From positions 1 to 15,381 of the forward strand of contig JBEKJU010000060.1 in the NCBI GenBank assembly GCA_050011095.1: a stretch of 15,381 bases of DNA, given 5' to 3'. Numbering within the stretch: the stretch's first letter is position 1; every line of letters begins with the position of its first letter. Under the pieces are notes generated by a model. It was not told where the DNA came from and did not search any database. It saw only the letters and a list, made by a program, of their open reading frames with translations. Source of the DNA: JBEKJU01 sp050011095. GTDB lineage: Bacteria; Desulfobacterota; Syntrophorhabdia; Syntrophorhabdales; WCHB1-27. The translations under genes were made by a program, and so were the position numbers. Positions 1-6,985 of the stretch are shown here, in pieces.

Positions 1-65
1 GCCGAGCCGCCATGCCCTCAGTCTCTCTTATGGGTCAGGGCAATGCTGCAAGGAGGAAAGATTTT

Positions 66-239
66 CTATTGGAGGGGGGCCACTGCGCCATAATTGGCAT
101 CTTTTTCAGCGCCGCCAACAACCAAGTACTGACGTGTCAGCTCGAATCGCTCAGAGTTGCTGATGACCTCGCTGATATGGCTCAGAGGCACAGGGAGCAT
201 ATCTCCGTTGGGGCTCATCCAATAGGCTTTATCGTCCAT
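66..239 (-). CDS. small phage-like protein of unknown function (57 aa)
   Basis: The minus strand reads MDDKAYWMSPNGDMLPVPLS... to a stop at 66-68. A GAGG ribosome site sits about 9 bases before the ATG, which supports this start. The N-terminus (tyrosine-tryptophan, then S-P-N-G and a short H-I-x-x-V-I helix) reminds me of small phage proteins that start 'YW-SP-G---V---HI--VI', which are usually longer. If that is right, this copy is shortened or frameshifted after about residue 37, since the tail is rich in G/A with no obvious fold. It lies 57 bases downstream of the 137-aa gene on the same strand and is probably co-transcribed with it. No enzyme motif, signal peptide or membrane segment is visible. 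Function is unknown; that it is a real gene is moderately likely. Confidence 0.5.
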   Translation of the reverse strand: MDDKAYWMSPNGDMLPVPLSHISEVISNSERFELTRQYLVVGGAEKDANYGAVAPLQ

Positions 240-296
240 TATCTAATCCTCACCGTACCGGGCATGGGCTGAGTCTTGAATATCACATAGCCGCCC

Positions 297-710
297 TCAA
301 ATATCGGGGACGTAGTAGGTGACGCTTGTGGTGCCGTCACTGCTGATGAATAAAGTCTTCAGGCTCCTGTAGTTTATCCACGCCCCCGTTCTCTGCACAT
401 AATCAGGCTGGGTCTTCAAAAAAGCCATGGCATTTGCAACCGTCGCCTCCTCCGTGACATTATCCGGCAGCCTTCGAATAGGATATACGGCGGCCATGAC
501 CCTGTATTGAAAATACCGTGGTCTATTGGCGTATTTCAGAGCATCCCGGAAGTCTTCCTTGTCAAAATCAAGCACCCACAGAAGGTCTTCCTTCGTGATG
601 TTCAAGAATTCCATGAACTTCCACGGGATTCTACCCTGAGCCTGGACCCATTGTTCCCGCATCCTGTTCAGGAATTTCAACCGTTTCCGATACCCGGTTG
701 CCTCCATCAT
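297..710 (-). CDS. hypothetical protein, phage-like (137 aa)
   Basis: I do not recognise a named family. The product is a soluble, charged, aromatic-rich protein (MMEATGYRKRLKFLNRMREQ...), with an early helical segment and repeated short patterns such as W-V-L-D-F-D-K-E-D-F. Amino-acid composition is natural, and codon use is better than in the overlapping frames. The open frame continues 15 codons upstream of the first ATG (…LPQDKKGLPVDLAK) with no ATG or GTG and a stop before that. Either translation starts at the double ATG (705-710), which lacks a good ribosome site, or the 5' end has been lost or frameshifted. It is followed on the same strand by the 57-aa gene. Cytoplasmic location is likely. 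Function unknown. Confidence 0.5.
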   Translation of the reverse strand: MMEATGYRKRLKFLNRMREQWVQAQGRIPWKFMEFLNITKEDLLWVLDFDKEDFRDALKYANRPRYFQYRVMAAVYPIRRLPDNVTEEATVANAMAFLKTQPDYVQRTGAWINYRSLKTLFISSDGTTSVTYYVPDI

Positions 711-1185
711 TTTGGCGAGGTCTACAGGTAATCCCTTCTTGTCTTGAGGCAGAGTTTTTTATTTCGTCTGAAGAAACAGTCTGGAATGGCGGTAAGGGAT
801 GTATTCTTTGACCGAGGTGACTTTGGCGATGAAGGGGATGAGGTAAAAAATGTTTTTTGCTTCTATGATGCTCTCCTGTTGACTGATATGCACCCGGAAG
901 CAATAAGGGCGGCTAGGTGGAGCCTCTTTTTTCAAAGCTCGTGGCTTTGCACATCAAGCGGCTTACCGCTTATGGCACCGTGACGTCTCCTTGTTCGGTT
1001 GCCGAATCCTTATCGGATTGCTCCGGATGCTGGATAGATTATAGCACAAACAGCACCGGTTCACGCACATAATGGGCCACGGAAACCACAATTTTTTTGA
1101 CTCGACGGCCCGTCGGGTGGTACAAACAAGGACAAGCACCTATGTCCGGTCATCCTGTTTGCCTGTAAAAGCGGAAGCTGCCCTG
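711..1185. other. intergenic stretch with no supported gene
   Basis: About 475 bases with no convincing coding frame. A short palindromic hairpin occurs at 956-971 (AAGCGG-CTTA-CCGCTT) and another at 1103-1115 (CGACGG-C-CCGTCG). A TTGACT box at 1097-1102 could be a -35 element, but I see no well-spaced -10. It separates the minus-strand phage-like pair from the plus-strand defence-gene remnants. Confidence 0.4.
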
Positions 1186-1287
1186 ATGCCCTCTGTCGTC
1201 ATTGAAAACCCTATCCTCAATTCACCCTATGTGGAACCCTCCCGCCATTTCAAATTCAATGGTGGCGGCAAAGAGGGCTGTAAGTGA
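1186..1287 (+). pseudogene. N-terminal stub of a type III-like restriction helicase (33 aa)
   Basis: From the ATG at 1186 the frame reads MPSVVIENPILNSPYVEPSR then HFKF, and then turns into a G/K-rich tail and a stop at 1285-1287. The pattern 'ENPILNSP--EP-RHF-F' is the characteristic start of large DEAD/DEAH-type restriction proteins related to type III Res subunits (BPTD_3080-type), which run to roughly 900-1000 residues. Only this start survives. Homology stops at about 1257, and the stop codon overlaps the next start (TGATG at 1285-1289). So a deletion appears to have fused this beginning to the region just before hsdR. The family call comes from memory of the motif and not from a search. 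No function is expected. Confidence 0.55.
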
Positions 1288-2177
1288 TGGGACTCGGCGA
1301 GGCGGACACCCGTGCAAAACTGATCGATCCTGCTCTTCATGCCTGTTCATGGACGGAAAAACTCATCCGCCGTGAGGTGACGGCAGGTGCCATCGAAATT
1401 ATCAATGGCAAGCCCCGGCAACAGGCAAAGGGCCGGATAGATTATGTCTTGCGGATAAAGGTCAACAAGGACATCCAACCTGTTGCGGTCGGCCTAATAG
1501 AGGTCAAGGCTGAACATCTGCCCCCGACACACGGCCTTGAACAGGCGAAGGCATATGCCTCATGCAAGCGGCTGGACGTACTTTTCGTCTTTGCCAGCAA
1601 CGGCCATCTTTTCGTTGAGTATGATTGTTTTACCGTTCTCACGAGTGCACCTAAACCCACGTCAGAATTTCCCCCTCCCTCTGTCCTTCAGACCCGCTAC
1701 GAAGAGGGCATGTGTTTCAATCTTTCCGATCCGGCAGCACGACCCCTTCTCATGCACTATCCGGGAGGCGAAGCGACACGCCGCTATTATCAGGATGCCG
1801 CCATTCGTGCCGCCCTTGAGAAGATAGCCCGGTGTGAAAGGACAGGGGAGCCAAAAAGGGCACTTCTGACCCTTGCAACCGGAGCAGGGAAAACCTTCAT
1901 TGCCGTCCACCTTCTGAAACGTATCGCCGATGCAGCCCTCCTCAAACGTGCCCTATTTGTCTGTGATAGGGATGAACTCCGCTCCCAGGCGTTAGGGGCA
2001 CTGCAAAGGGTGTTTGGGTCCGAAGCGGCGGAGGTCTTCAAGAAGCCTGACGGGACCAACAACGCAAAGAATGCCCGTATCCACGTAGCAACCTATCAGA
2101 CCCTCGACGTTGACAACGAAGGCGGAACGGCAAACTTATTGCCCAAACAAGCGATTTTCAACTGCTACAAAGCATAG
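1287..2177 (+). pseudogene. hsdR: truncated type I restriction enzyme R subunit (HsdR, N-terminal 285 aa)
   Basis: HsdR is the ATP-driven translocase and nuclease subunit of type I restriction-modification complexes. ATG 1287 follows an AGAGGG ribosome site and gives the typical start 'GEADTRAKLIDPALHA'. Visible parts: an N-terminal PD-(D/E)xK nuclease domain with D52, E72-x-K74 and the downstream Q87-x-x-x-Y; then the helicase start with Walker A ATGAGKT at 197-203, DRDELRSQ at 227-234 and VATYQTLD at 267-274. The family normally goes on to the DECH box, the second RecA domain and a C-terminal helical part, about 800-1000 residues in all. Here it loses homology at about residue 285 (near 2140) and stops at 2175-2177. 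No hsdM or hsdS is in the window. It cannot work as a translocase. Cause: deletion junction with the next fragment. Confidence 0.85.
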
Positions 2178-2785
2178 CCCGTGACCTTCTAAATAATGGA
2201 GTTGAGTGGCACGGGTTTTCATATCTGAATTCCCCAGATGTTGACGACTGGGACAGAATTTTATACAAGGTATTAGGTCTGTCGCCCGGAGCTTGGGAGG
2301 CCCGTTACCGTACGGTAGTTGGATTCATAAAGGCGCTGTCTCAAAACTGGAGGCTTTCTATCCCTCAATTGTTATCCGAATTGTACGAATACGAAGTCAG
2401 CATAGAAGATTTGTTCAAGTTGGAGCGTAGGGTAACGTTTAAGCTTGCTGCGCTAATAAGCGATGTAAATATTCTGCACAAAATAATAGTGGACGAGAAT
2501 GTCGATATCTCTCCGTTTGTCGCCAAGCTATCTCGCGCGTTCCTACCGTCCGTTGTATATCAATTGGAGGAATATGGTCTGCCGAGGATGATTTCGAGAA
2601 AAGTGCACCATAAGGGAATTATCAATTTCGAGGAGAGCGGTTTGACTATTCATGATGCGATAGCGGATTTCAATAGGATCGGGGAAGAGAGGCTTTTGAG
2701 CTTGGTAGGGTTACAGAGATTTGAGCGGTACATAATTCATTATTCTTATGCTGGGATTAAGCAAAAGGAGAACACTGCAAAATGA
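2135..2785 (+). pseudogene. C-terminal fragment of an unidentified, possibly helicase-related protein
   Basis: A continuous frame without a plausible start runs from the hsdR breakpoint to TGA 2783-2785, about 216 residues. The first in-frame ATG or TTG starts are late (TTG 2369), so the 5' part of the gene is missing. Composition is AT-richer than hsdR. The last third (…VVYQLEEYGLPRMISRKVHH… then LTIHDAIADFNRIGEERLL) has the feel of the helical C-terminal module of Ski2-like or defence-associated DEAD/DEAH helicases, where a 'YGLP-x-I-S-x-K' stretch follows the motor. That assignment is an impression only. The switch of frame and composition at about 2135-2141 shows that two different genes were joined. 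It ends 78 bases before the IS200 transposase start. Confidence 0.45.
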
Positions 2786-2862
2786 CCCAATGTAAGTAAT
2801 GTCTCTAAACTTATTGTCTCCCTCGGGGAATGGGAGAAAAACCCTCGTAGTATGCTTGCGGT

Positions 2863-3300
2863 ATGGAGTGCTATCGGAAATCGAGCCATACCGTGTACGA
2901 TATCAAGTACCACTTGGTCTGGATCACGAAATACCGCAAGCCAGTCCTTAGGGCCGATGTTGCGCTGAGAGCCAGGGATCTCCTGCGAGAGATATGCAAA
3001 ACAAGCGATGTGGAGATCATCAAGGGACATATCTCGAAGGATCACGTCCACCTCTTCGTATCGGTGCCACCCCATATCTCGATAAGCCAACTCGTGAAAT
3101 CTCTCAAGGGGAAGACGTCGAGGAAGCTCATGATGGAGTATAAGACCCTGAATAGAACGTTCTGGGGCAGACACATATGGGCACGAGGCTACTTTGTCGC
3201 GAGTTCCGGGAATGTGACCGATGAGGTAACCATAAAGTATATCGAACAGCAAACTTTGGAACCCCCCGATGGTGACTTCAAAGTTGAAGATGAGCTTTAG
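2863..3300 (+). CDS. tnpA: IS200/IS605-family HUH transposase TnpA (145 aa)
   Basis: Single-strand DNA transposase of the Y1 relaxase-like family. It nicks at the foot of the end hairpins, forms a 5'-phosphotyrosine link and moves the element as a circular single strand. Landmarks: N-terminal 'VYDIKYHLVWITKYRKPVL' (11-29), the HUH metal-binding motif H61-V-H63 in 'KDHVHLFVS', and the nucleophile Y126 in 'TIKYIEQQ'. Length (145 aa) is normal, and no frameshift or stop is present, so it looks intact. ATG 2863 starts a protein that matches the family's usual N-terminus. There is only a weak ribosome site, which is common in these elements because translation is kept low. The last 15 residues are acidic. 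Flanked by its own end hairpins, the right of which may also end transcription. Confidence 0.92.
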   Translation: MECYRKSSHTVYDIKYHLVWITKYRKPVLRADVALRARDLLREICKTSDVEIIKGHISKDHVHLFVSVPPHISISQLVKSLKGKTSRKLMMEYKTLNRTFWGRHIWARGYFVASSGNVTDEVTIKYIEQQTLEPPDGDFKVEDEL

Positions 3301-3301
3301 T

Positions 3302-3345
3302 CGGCTTCCAGCCGGCTCTAAAGCTACCGGCTTCAGCCGGTAGCT
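3302..3345 (+). terminator. right-end hairpins of the IS200 element, possible terminator
   Basis: Two stem-loops follow the tnpA stop codon directly: CGGCT-TCC-AGCCG, then a 10-bp perfect stem with a TTCA loop. In IS200-type elements such hairpins mark the right end recognised by TnpA. There is no clean T-run after the second stem (TGGTTTACTT), so the termination role is a secondary guess. Confidence 0.6.
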
Positions 3346-3359
3346 GGTTTACTTCCATG

Positions 3360-3404
3360 TTCTTGGTTCTCTTAACCCATCTCTGCGGGATCAAGAACCA
3401 AGAA
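3360..3404. repeat. 11-bp inverted repeat between IS200 and recombinase stub
   Basis: TTCTTGGTTCT at 3360-3370 is repeated as its exact reverse complement at 3394-3404, with a 23-base loop. It lies just downstream of the minus-strand recombinase stub and could be a weak terminator for it or a recombination relic. There is no T-run on either strand next to it. Confidence 0.4.
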
Positions 3405-3407
3405 AAA

Positions 3408-3587
3408 TCACCGCAACCCCCTCGACTGAATAAAATTCTCAAGCGTAGGAAAAGTAACCTCGAAAAATCTAGCAATGTTGGCTCTGTTGACCCCCTTAGC
3501 CAGAAACTCCTTGATTTCCCGTTCCTTTCCATCGAGCTTGTTCTTGCCTATGGTGCCCTCAGGTCTGCCGAGAAGTTTTCCCTCGGC
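3408..3587 (-). pseudogene. C-terminal stub of a serine recombinase (resolvase type)
   Basis: The minus strand encodes about 59 residues that match the end of small serine resolvases/invertases: 'AEGKLLGRPEGTIGKNKLDG' followed by a helix-turn-helix (…IKEFLAKGVNRANIARFFEV…) and the closing 'FIQSRGLR' before the stop. GRP-x-G-(T/S) marks the entry to the DNA-binding domain in this family. The catalytic N-terminal domain with the nucleophilic serine (about 130 residues) is absent: upstream the frame runs into unrelated sequence and then into reverse-complemented tRNA. So only the DNA-binding tail survives. It sits between the IS200 copy and the selC scar and may be the remains of the recombination module of the element that used this site. 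Confidence 0.75.
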
Positions 3588-3749
3588 CCAATCGGCTTTT
3601 ATGACTGTTTTATGCCCGTGACGTTCTCGATAAGACCGTTTTTTACCGATTTCTACCGATACAGGGAAAACCGGAAAGCCTTTGATAATGAATGGATTGT
3701 AAGGAATTGTGCACTTTATCGGAGAGTCTTGTTCGCAGGGTTTTATGCC

Positions 3750-3812
3750 CTTCAAAACCGGTGAACCGGTGACGAGCTGGTTGGTGGGTTCGATTCCCAT
3801 GCACTTCCGCCA
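3750..3812 (+). tRNA. selC: 3' portion of tRNA-Sec (selC), attachment-site remnant
   Basis: From the anticodon loop on, the sequence fits a bacterial selenocysteine tRNA. It has loop CTTCAAA with anticodon TCA (3752-3754), a long variable arm (ACCGG…CTGGT), a T arm (GTGGG-TTCGATT-CCCAT), an extended 8-base acceptor strand GCACTTCC, and GCCA at 3809-3812. The 5' half is missing: the expected GGAAGTGC strand, the D arm and the 5' anticodon stem cannot be found upstream (a GGAATTGTGCAC at 3700 does not pair). A tRNA 3' end without its 5' half is the usual far-end scar (attR-type) of an element integrated at the 3' end of a tRNA gene. The intact copy would lie at the other end of the element, left of this window. 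Confidence 0.8.
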
Positions 3813-4110
3813 ATTATCAATAAGCACCATAGCTTACAACCTATTTCTGAAGTTGAAGACCAAGAGTCTCGACAGTCGCCCTGGCACTCCCCCAAGACGA
3901 AACTGTGCTTGGATTGTGCTTGTGTGCGTGTGTATACTGCGGACTGAGGTTGTGTGTTACCAGGGGGGGTGAGAAATCGTAAGTGAGCAATTCTGAAGGA
4001 TGTGCGCTCCCAGGAATTTTACAGGTATTTGACTTTAAGCTGTTGTAATCCTATGGTCTTTGGTCTTTGAGATTTTTGAGCGTCGCGTGATTTTTGATCC
4101 AAAATCGGCC
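3813..4110. other. non-coding stretch between selC scar and prophage left end
   Basis: No supported gene. It contains one copy of the 36-nt repeat (3893-3928) and a GT-rich run around 3920-3970. Short frames here that read through the tRNA remnant are artefacts. Confidence 0.4.
3893..3928 (+). repeat. 36-nt direct repeat, left copy
   Basis: Shares 31 of 36 positions, in the same orientation, with 14803-14838. The shared core is GAAACTGTG-n-TTGG-n-TTGTGCTTG. In one frame both copies read K-L-C-L-x-C-A, which could be the eroded end of a common gene or chance. The copies lie outside the two Mu-like prophage ends, on opposite sides. Confidence 0.6.
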
Positions 4111-4205
4111 GGAAGGAACTTTGAGAAAAAATGTTGAAAAGTCCCTTTCGTTACCAAGGGCTTTGAGAAAAAGTGAACCATAGAATGTTACGAATATCCT
4201 TTGAG
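4065..4205 (+). repeat. left-end transposase-binding-type sites of the Mu-like prophage
   Basis: CTTTGAG is repeated in one orientation at 4065, 4119, 4161 and 4199. The 4119 and 4161 copies extend to CTTTGAGAAAAA-R-TG. The 4161 copy lies in TTACCAAG-nnnn-TTGAGAAAAAGT-n-AAC (4151-4178), whose inverted partner is at 14343-14369 with 24 of 27 aligned bases identical and one gap. Spacings of about 40 bases, and inverted repetition at the other end of the phage gene block, match how MuA-type transposases arrange their end sites. The exact terminus (TG…CA) cannot be fixed by eye. Confidence 0.6.
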
Positions 4206-4484
4206 GGAAGCCGCATTTCATGGTGGAGAAAAAGTTATCATCTCCTCCGGGCGACGATCCGTTCGACAATTAGAAAAAAGCCACGGCTCGAAGCCGAAAA
4301 AAGATAGCGAAAACGGGGACTTATTATCAGGATGAAAACAAAGATCGCCGCTTACTCTGATGAATGGTGACGAGGGGGGGGTAAAAACCAAAGTTCAATT
4401 TTTCGAGGGATTGAGGGGCCGAGGCTCAAAAAAATTTCACAAGCGTCAGAATGGACGGTGTAATGCTCGCAGGGATTTTCCAGA
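4206..4484. other. AT-rich left-end region without a gene
   Basis: Between the left-end sites and the first minus-strand gene. Rich in A-runs, with a short GGCTCGAAGCC palindrome near 4285. No repressor, Ner-like or transposase gene is found where a Mu-like phage would have them. Confidence 0.4.
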
Positions 4485-4802
4485 TCAATTAATGAAAGGT
4501 GCTTGGGGTGTCTTATGCGCGGCGGCAATAGCCCGCAGGGTCTCAACCATGATATTAAGGACGAAGCCGGCAACGCCGCCCTGATTGTGTCGGAATAGTG
4601 TTTTCTTGATATCGGGCGTTAAATCGAGAGGTATCCCGTTTTTCTCCCAGGCCATGAAAGAAAACTCGAACATTTTATAAAGGTCCGAATCCACGTCCGG
4701 CGACAGCTCTTCACCAATATAAGGACGAATTTTTAGCCGCAGACCATCTTTATAATTAAACCAGTCGCCCTCAAGCTCTTCTATTTCACAGATCATCACC
4801 AT
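4485..4802 (-). CDS. phage protein, possible tail assembly chaperone (105 aa)
   Basis: The minus strand encodes a complete acidic protein: 'GDWFNYKDGLRLKIRPY' (12-28), a helical middle 'DLYKMFEFSFMAWEK' and 'HNQGGVAGFVLNIMVETL'. Small phage proteins of about 100-120 residues with a 'W-x-Y-x-D-x-x-x-x-K-I-R' start, a central aromatic helix and an F-V-x-x helix near the end are often tail assembly chaperones, encoded just before the tape measure. I base the suggestion on this pattern and on the tape measure being 360 bases away. It is odd that it is on the opposite strand, because the chaperone is normally co-directional with the tape measure. An inversion of this block would explain that. The ribosome site (AAAGG about 8 bases before the ATG) is moderate. 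It could also be an unrelated small phage gene. Confidence 0.55.
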   Translation of the reverse strand: MVMICEIEELEGDWFNYKDGLRLKIRPYIGEELSPDVDSDLYKMFEFSFMAWEKNGIPLDLTPDIKKTLFRHNQGGVAGFVLNIMVETLRAIAAAHKTPQAPFIN

Positions 4803-4895
4803 GCCGACCTTTGGAGTTGCCCAAGGCGATGCTATTTGCTACGGACGATGGTACACCGTTCTCCCAGGAAGTTTAGAGGCTCCACTCCGCGCAAA

Positions 4896-5054
4896 ATGTC
4901 CCCCGAAGAGCTGGAGAATTTCCTGGAGGATTTTAAAAAAAACCCGACAGTTGGGAACGATTCAAGTTTCGGAATGCTGAGACAGCTCACGCTCTATTTG
5001 GTGGAGCGGCTGTTGACGTTACAGAAGGACAATGGCTCTACATCCTCGGAATGA
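4896..5054 (+). CDS. small acidic phage protein upstream of tape measure (52 aa)
   Basis: ATG 4896 begins MSPEELENFLEDFKKNPTVG, continuing to a stop at 5052-5054, predicted as mostly helical. The open frame extends upstream to TTG 4836, but those 20 residues are K/R/P-rich and unlike the rest, so I favour 4896 (AGAGG about 15 bases before it is a poor ribosome site). The stop overlaps the ATG of the next small ORF (ATGA at 5051-5054), which supports coupled translation. It lies head-to-head with the minus-strand gene and could be the 3' part of a larger gene cut by the same rearrangement. No family recognised. Confidence 0.45.
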   Translation: MSPEELENFLEDFKKNPTVGNDSSFGMLRQLTLYLVERLLTLQKDNGSTSSE

Positions 5055-5155
5055 TGTCTACAAACAGGCTGTCCGAGGGGCCGGAGGATGGATTTCCGGG
5101 AGAAGGGGGCAAGAAGACGACATACGTCGTGAGACGAAAGGCAAAGAGGGAATAG
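5051..5155 (+). CDS. very small coupled ORF before tape measure (34 aa)
   Basis: MMSTNRLSEGPEDGFPGEGG followed by a basic tail (KKTTYVVRRKAKRE). It starts in an ATGA overlap with the preceding ORF, ends three bases before the tape measure ATG, and carries that gene's ribosome site (AGAGGG) in its last codons. This tight packing is the only support. The peptide has a flexible acidic/glycine first half and a cationic end. It may be a real phage peptide, or coding remnant of a second chaperone-type product. Function unknown. Confidence 0.35.
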   Translation: MMSTNRLSEGPEDGFPGEGGKKTTYVVRRKAKRE

Positions 5156-5158
5156 CCG

Positions 5159-6985
5159 ATGCCTGAAAACAAAGCTCAAATCGTTCTTGAAGGCAAGGCC
5201 GAGAGCCTTACAAACGCCTTGAAGCAGGGCGAACGGCAGATCAAGACGTTCGGCGACAGGTCGATTGCGACCTTCAACCGGGTGGGCCAGTCCATCAGGA
5301 CCTTTTCCGATAAGTACATCAACATGCTCACCACCGTAGGCGTGGGTATCGGCATGACTGAAATGACAAAAGACGTCCTTGAATTTGAAGGCGCCTTGAG
5401 GAAAATCCGCCGTACGGGCAACCTCACGGCCGCCCAGATAGGATCTTTGAGAACGGAGATCCTCGGCCTCATCGACCCGGCTTCGAAGGTAAAGATAGCC
5501 CTCACGAAGGGTGAATGGGTTGATATCGCGGGGGCGTTGCGCGCGGCCAATGTCGAGCTTGAAACGACCAAGGCCATACTGCCCCAGATCGGTAAAGGGG
5601 CGGTCGCCTCGGGCCTCGCCGATAAGCGCCTCTACGCCGAGGCGCTGGGCGAATTCATCGACAAATATAAAATCAGGGTCAAGGAGCTTCCGGCCCTTCA
5701 GGATCAGCTCAACGCGGCCATGAAGATGCCGGGTGCGAGAAAAGACCCCGAGGCCTTTCTACAGGGATTTCTCAGCCTTGCAAAGCCAATGCAGATCATG
5801 GGCGCCACTGGGATGCGGAACGTTACGCCCCTGATCGCGGCGTACGCGGAACTCGCCCACATATCCGCGTCTCCGGGGGAGGCGGCCGGCGGCATAGAGG
5901 CGCTTCTAAACGGCTTTTTCCGGCTTCAGAGAAACCCGAAAATGATGCGCGAGCTGGCCGCGAACGGCGTGCAGTTCTTCGACAAGGATCGGAACCTCAA
6001 GACAATAAATGAGCTTCTCCCGCAGTTCAAAAAACTCGAAGAGGCCGGAAAAAGGCACGGCGTAGGCGTCGAGCAGGCCGCGATGACCGTGTTCGGTCGC
6101 CCCGAGGGTGCCAAGGCGGTGATGTCGATCATCAACAATTATGACGAAATTGTCGCGAAGGAGCGGCAGCTCGGCGCGGCGTCCGGCGACATGGAGCGAG
6201 ACTTCACCTTGGAGATGAGGAGCATGTCGGCTTCCCTCAAGACCTTCCAAAACCAGCTCGACAGCTTCAAGGTCTCGGGCATGGCAGTGGCCCTCAAGTA
6301 TCTTTCGGGCGTGCTCGATCAGCTTATCGCGCATCCCTTTATTTCGAAGGTCATCCTCGGGACCGGTCTCACCATTGGCGGCGCCATCATTATCGATAAA
6401 ATGGTCAACGCCTTCAAGGGGCTTTACGGCTATCTGAAGGAGATTCGCGACATATGGTCGGGCGGGAAGAAGGGGGGCCTCGAAGGGGCGATGACGAAGA
6501 TGGGCGGAGGTATACCTGTCTACGTCACGAACTGGGGAGGAGGCCCTTCGGGAAGAGGCGGAGAGTCGCCAGGGCAGAGAACGGCGGAATCGGCGGCGGG
6601 CGGCGCGTTGGGTAAATATGGGAGCAAGGCCCTCCCGTACGCGGGCATGCTCCTAAGAGGAGGGGTGTACACCGCCGCAGCCATCGAGGCGTACAAGGAA
6701 CTCCGGGACGGCCTGCATGGTTTGGCCTTCAGAATATCGGACGAAGAGAGGGAGAAACTGATTACTAAATACACGGGCCTCAGTGCCGATCAGTTTCCCA
6801 TGCGCGGCGCAAACCCTGGACCTCTAGGCGGCCAAGGCCTTTACCGAACGCCCGCGCCGGAGGTCAATGTCAATATATACGCGGAGAACGGAATAAAGTT
6901 ACAGCGATCCGACCGATATGAACACGAAGATCAACCTCAAGCGGGGGAATTTCTGAATGAAAAAGGAACGGCAGGCCAACAATGA
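5159..6985 (+). CDS. phage tail tape measure protein, TP901-type core (608 aa)
   Basis: Tape measure proteins set tail length and are packed inside the tail tube. Seen here: an N-terminal helical stretch (residues 10-60), then 'LEFEGALRKIRRTGNLTAAQ' (74-93), the start of the TP901 core, which runs to about 345 with 'AAYAELAHISASPGEAAGGI' and 'VFGRPEGAKAVMSII'. A hydrophobic segment follows at 398-413 (VILGTGLTIGGAIIID), then a glycine-rich linker and a short C-terminal domain ending 'EVNVNIYAENGIKLQ'. The start has AGAGGG 7-8 bases upstream. At 608 aa it is short for a contractile Mu-like tail (often 700 or more), so the phage may have a short tail or the gene an internal loss. Its end overlaps the sigma-factor gene by 29 bases, which is unusual because tail genes normally follow it. 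Confidence 0.85.
   Translation: MPENKAQIVLEGKAESLTNALKQGERQIKTFGDRSIATFNRVGQSIRTFSDKYINMLTTVGVGIGMTEMTKDVLEFEGALRKIRRTGNLTAAQIGSLRTEILGLIDPASKVKIALTKGEWVDIAGALRAANVELETTKAILPQIGKGAVASGLADKRLYAEALGEFIDKYKIRVKELPALQDQLNAAMKMPGARKDPEAFLQGFLSLAKPMQIMGATGMRNVTPLIAAYAELAHISASPGEAAGGIEALLNGFFRLQRNPKMMRELAANGVQFFDKDRNLKTINELLPQFKKLEEAGKRHGVGVEQAAMTVFGRPEGAKAVMSIINNYDEIVAKERQLGAASGDMERDFTLEMRSMSASLKTFQNQLDSFKVSGMAVALKYLSGVLDQLIAHPFISKVILGTGLTIGGAIIIDKMVNAFKGLYGYLKEIRDIWSGGKKGGLEGAMTKMGGGIPVYVTNWGGGPSGRGGESPGQRTAESAAGGALGKYGSKALPYAGMLLRGGVYTAAAIEAYKELRDGLHGLAFRISDEEREKLITKYTGLSADQFPMRGANPGPLGGQGLYRTPAPEVNVNIYAENGIKLQRSDRYEHEDQPQAGEFLNEKGTAGQQ

Larger units (their letters stand above)
2800..3345 (+). 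mobile_element. IS200-type insertion sequence (single HUH transposase)
   Basis: A compact element holding only tnpA, bounded by structured DNA. Left is an imperfect hairpin CTCCC…GGGAG (2818-2836). Right are CGGCT-TCC-AGCCG (3302-3314) and the perfect 10-bp stem AGCTACCGGC/GCCGGTAGCT (3322-3345). IS200/IS605 elements move as single strands, have subterminal hairpins instead of inverted repeats and make no target duplication, so exact ends cannot be fixed by eye and the limits given are approximate. No tnpB/IscB partner is present, so it is IS200-like. Confidence 0.7.

Noticed and set aside
1..13. possible minus-strand gene start (M-A-A-R…) running off the left edge
   Set aside because: Only four codons are visible. 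GAGGGC before the ATG is suggestive but too little to call.
12..272. 86-aa plus-strand frame at the left edge
   Set aside because: It is the shadow of the minus-strand 57-aa gene, which has a ribosome site and better composition.
631..903. 90-aa minus-strand frame overlapping the 137-aa gene
   Set aside because: H/P/S/R-rich composition and heavy overlap with a better frame.
3699..3812. complete tRNA-Sec gene starting at GGAATTGTGC
   Set aside because: The 5' strand does not pair with GCACTTCC, and no D arm or 5' anticodon stem can be built, so only a 3' fragment is supported.
3588..3830. N-terminal extension of the serine recombinase frame (M-G-I-E-P-T-N…)
   Set aside because: This is reverse-complemented tRNA-Sec sequence translated by chance, a common annotation artefact. 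Recombinase homology starts only at AEGKLLGRPEG.
5906..6334. 142-aa minus-strand frame within the tape measure
   Set aside because: Antisense shadow of a clear, long tape measure gene. GC-rich codon structure often opens such frames.
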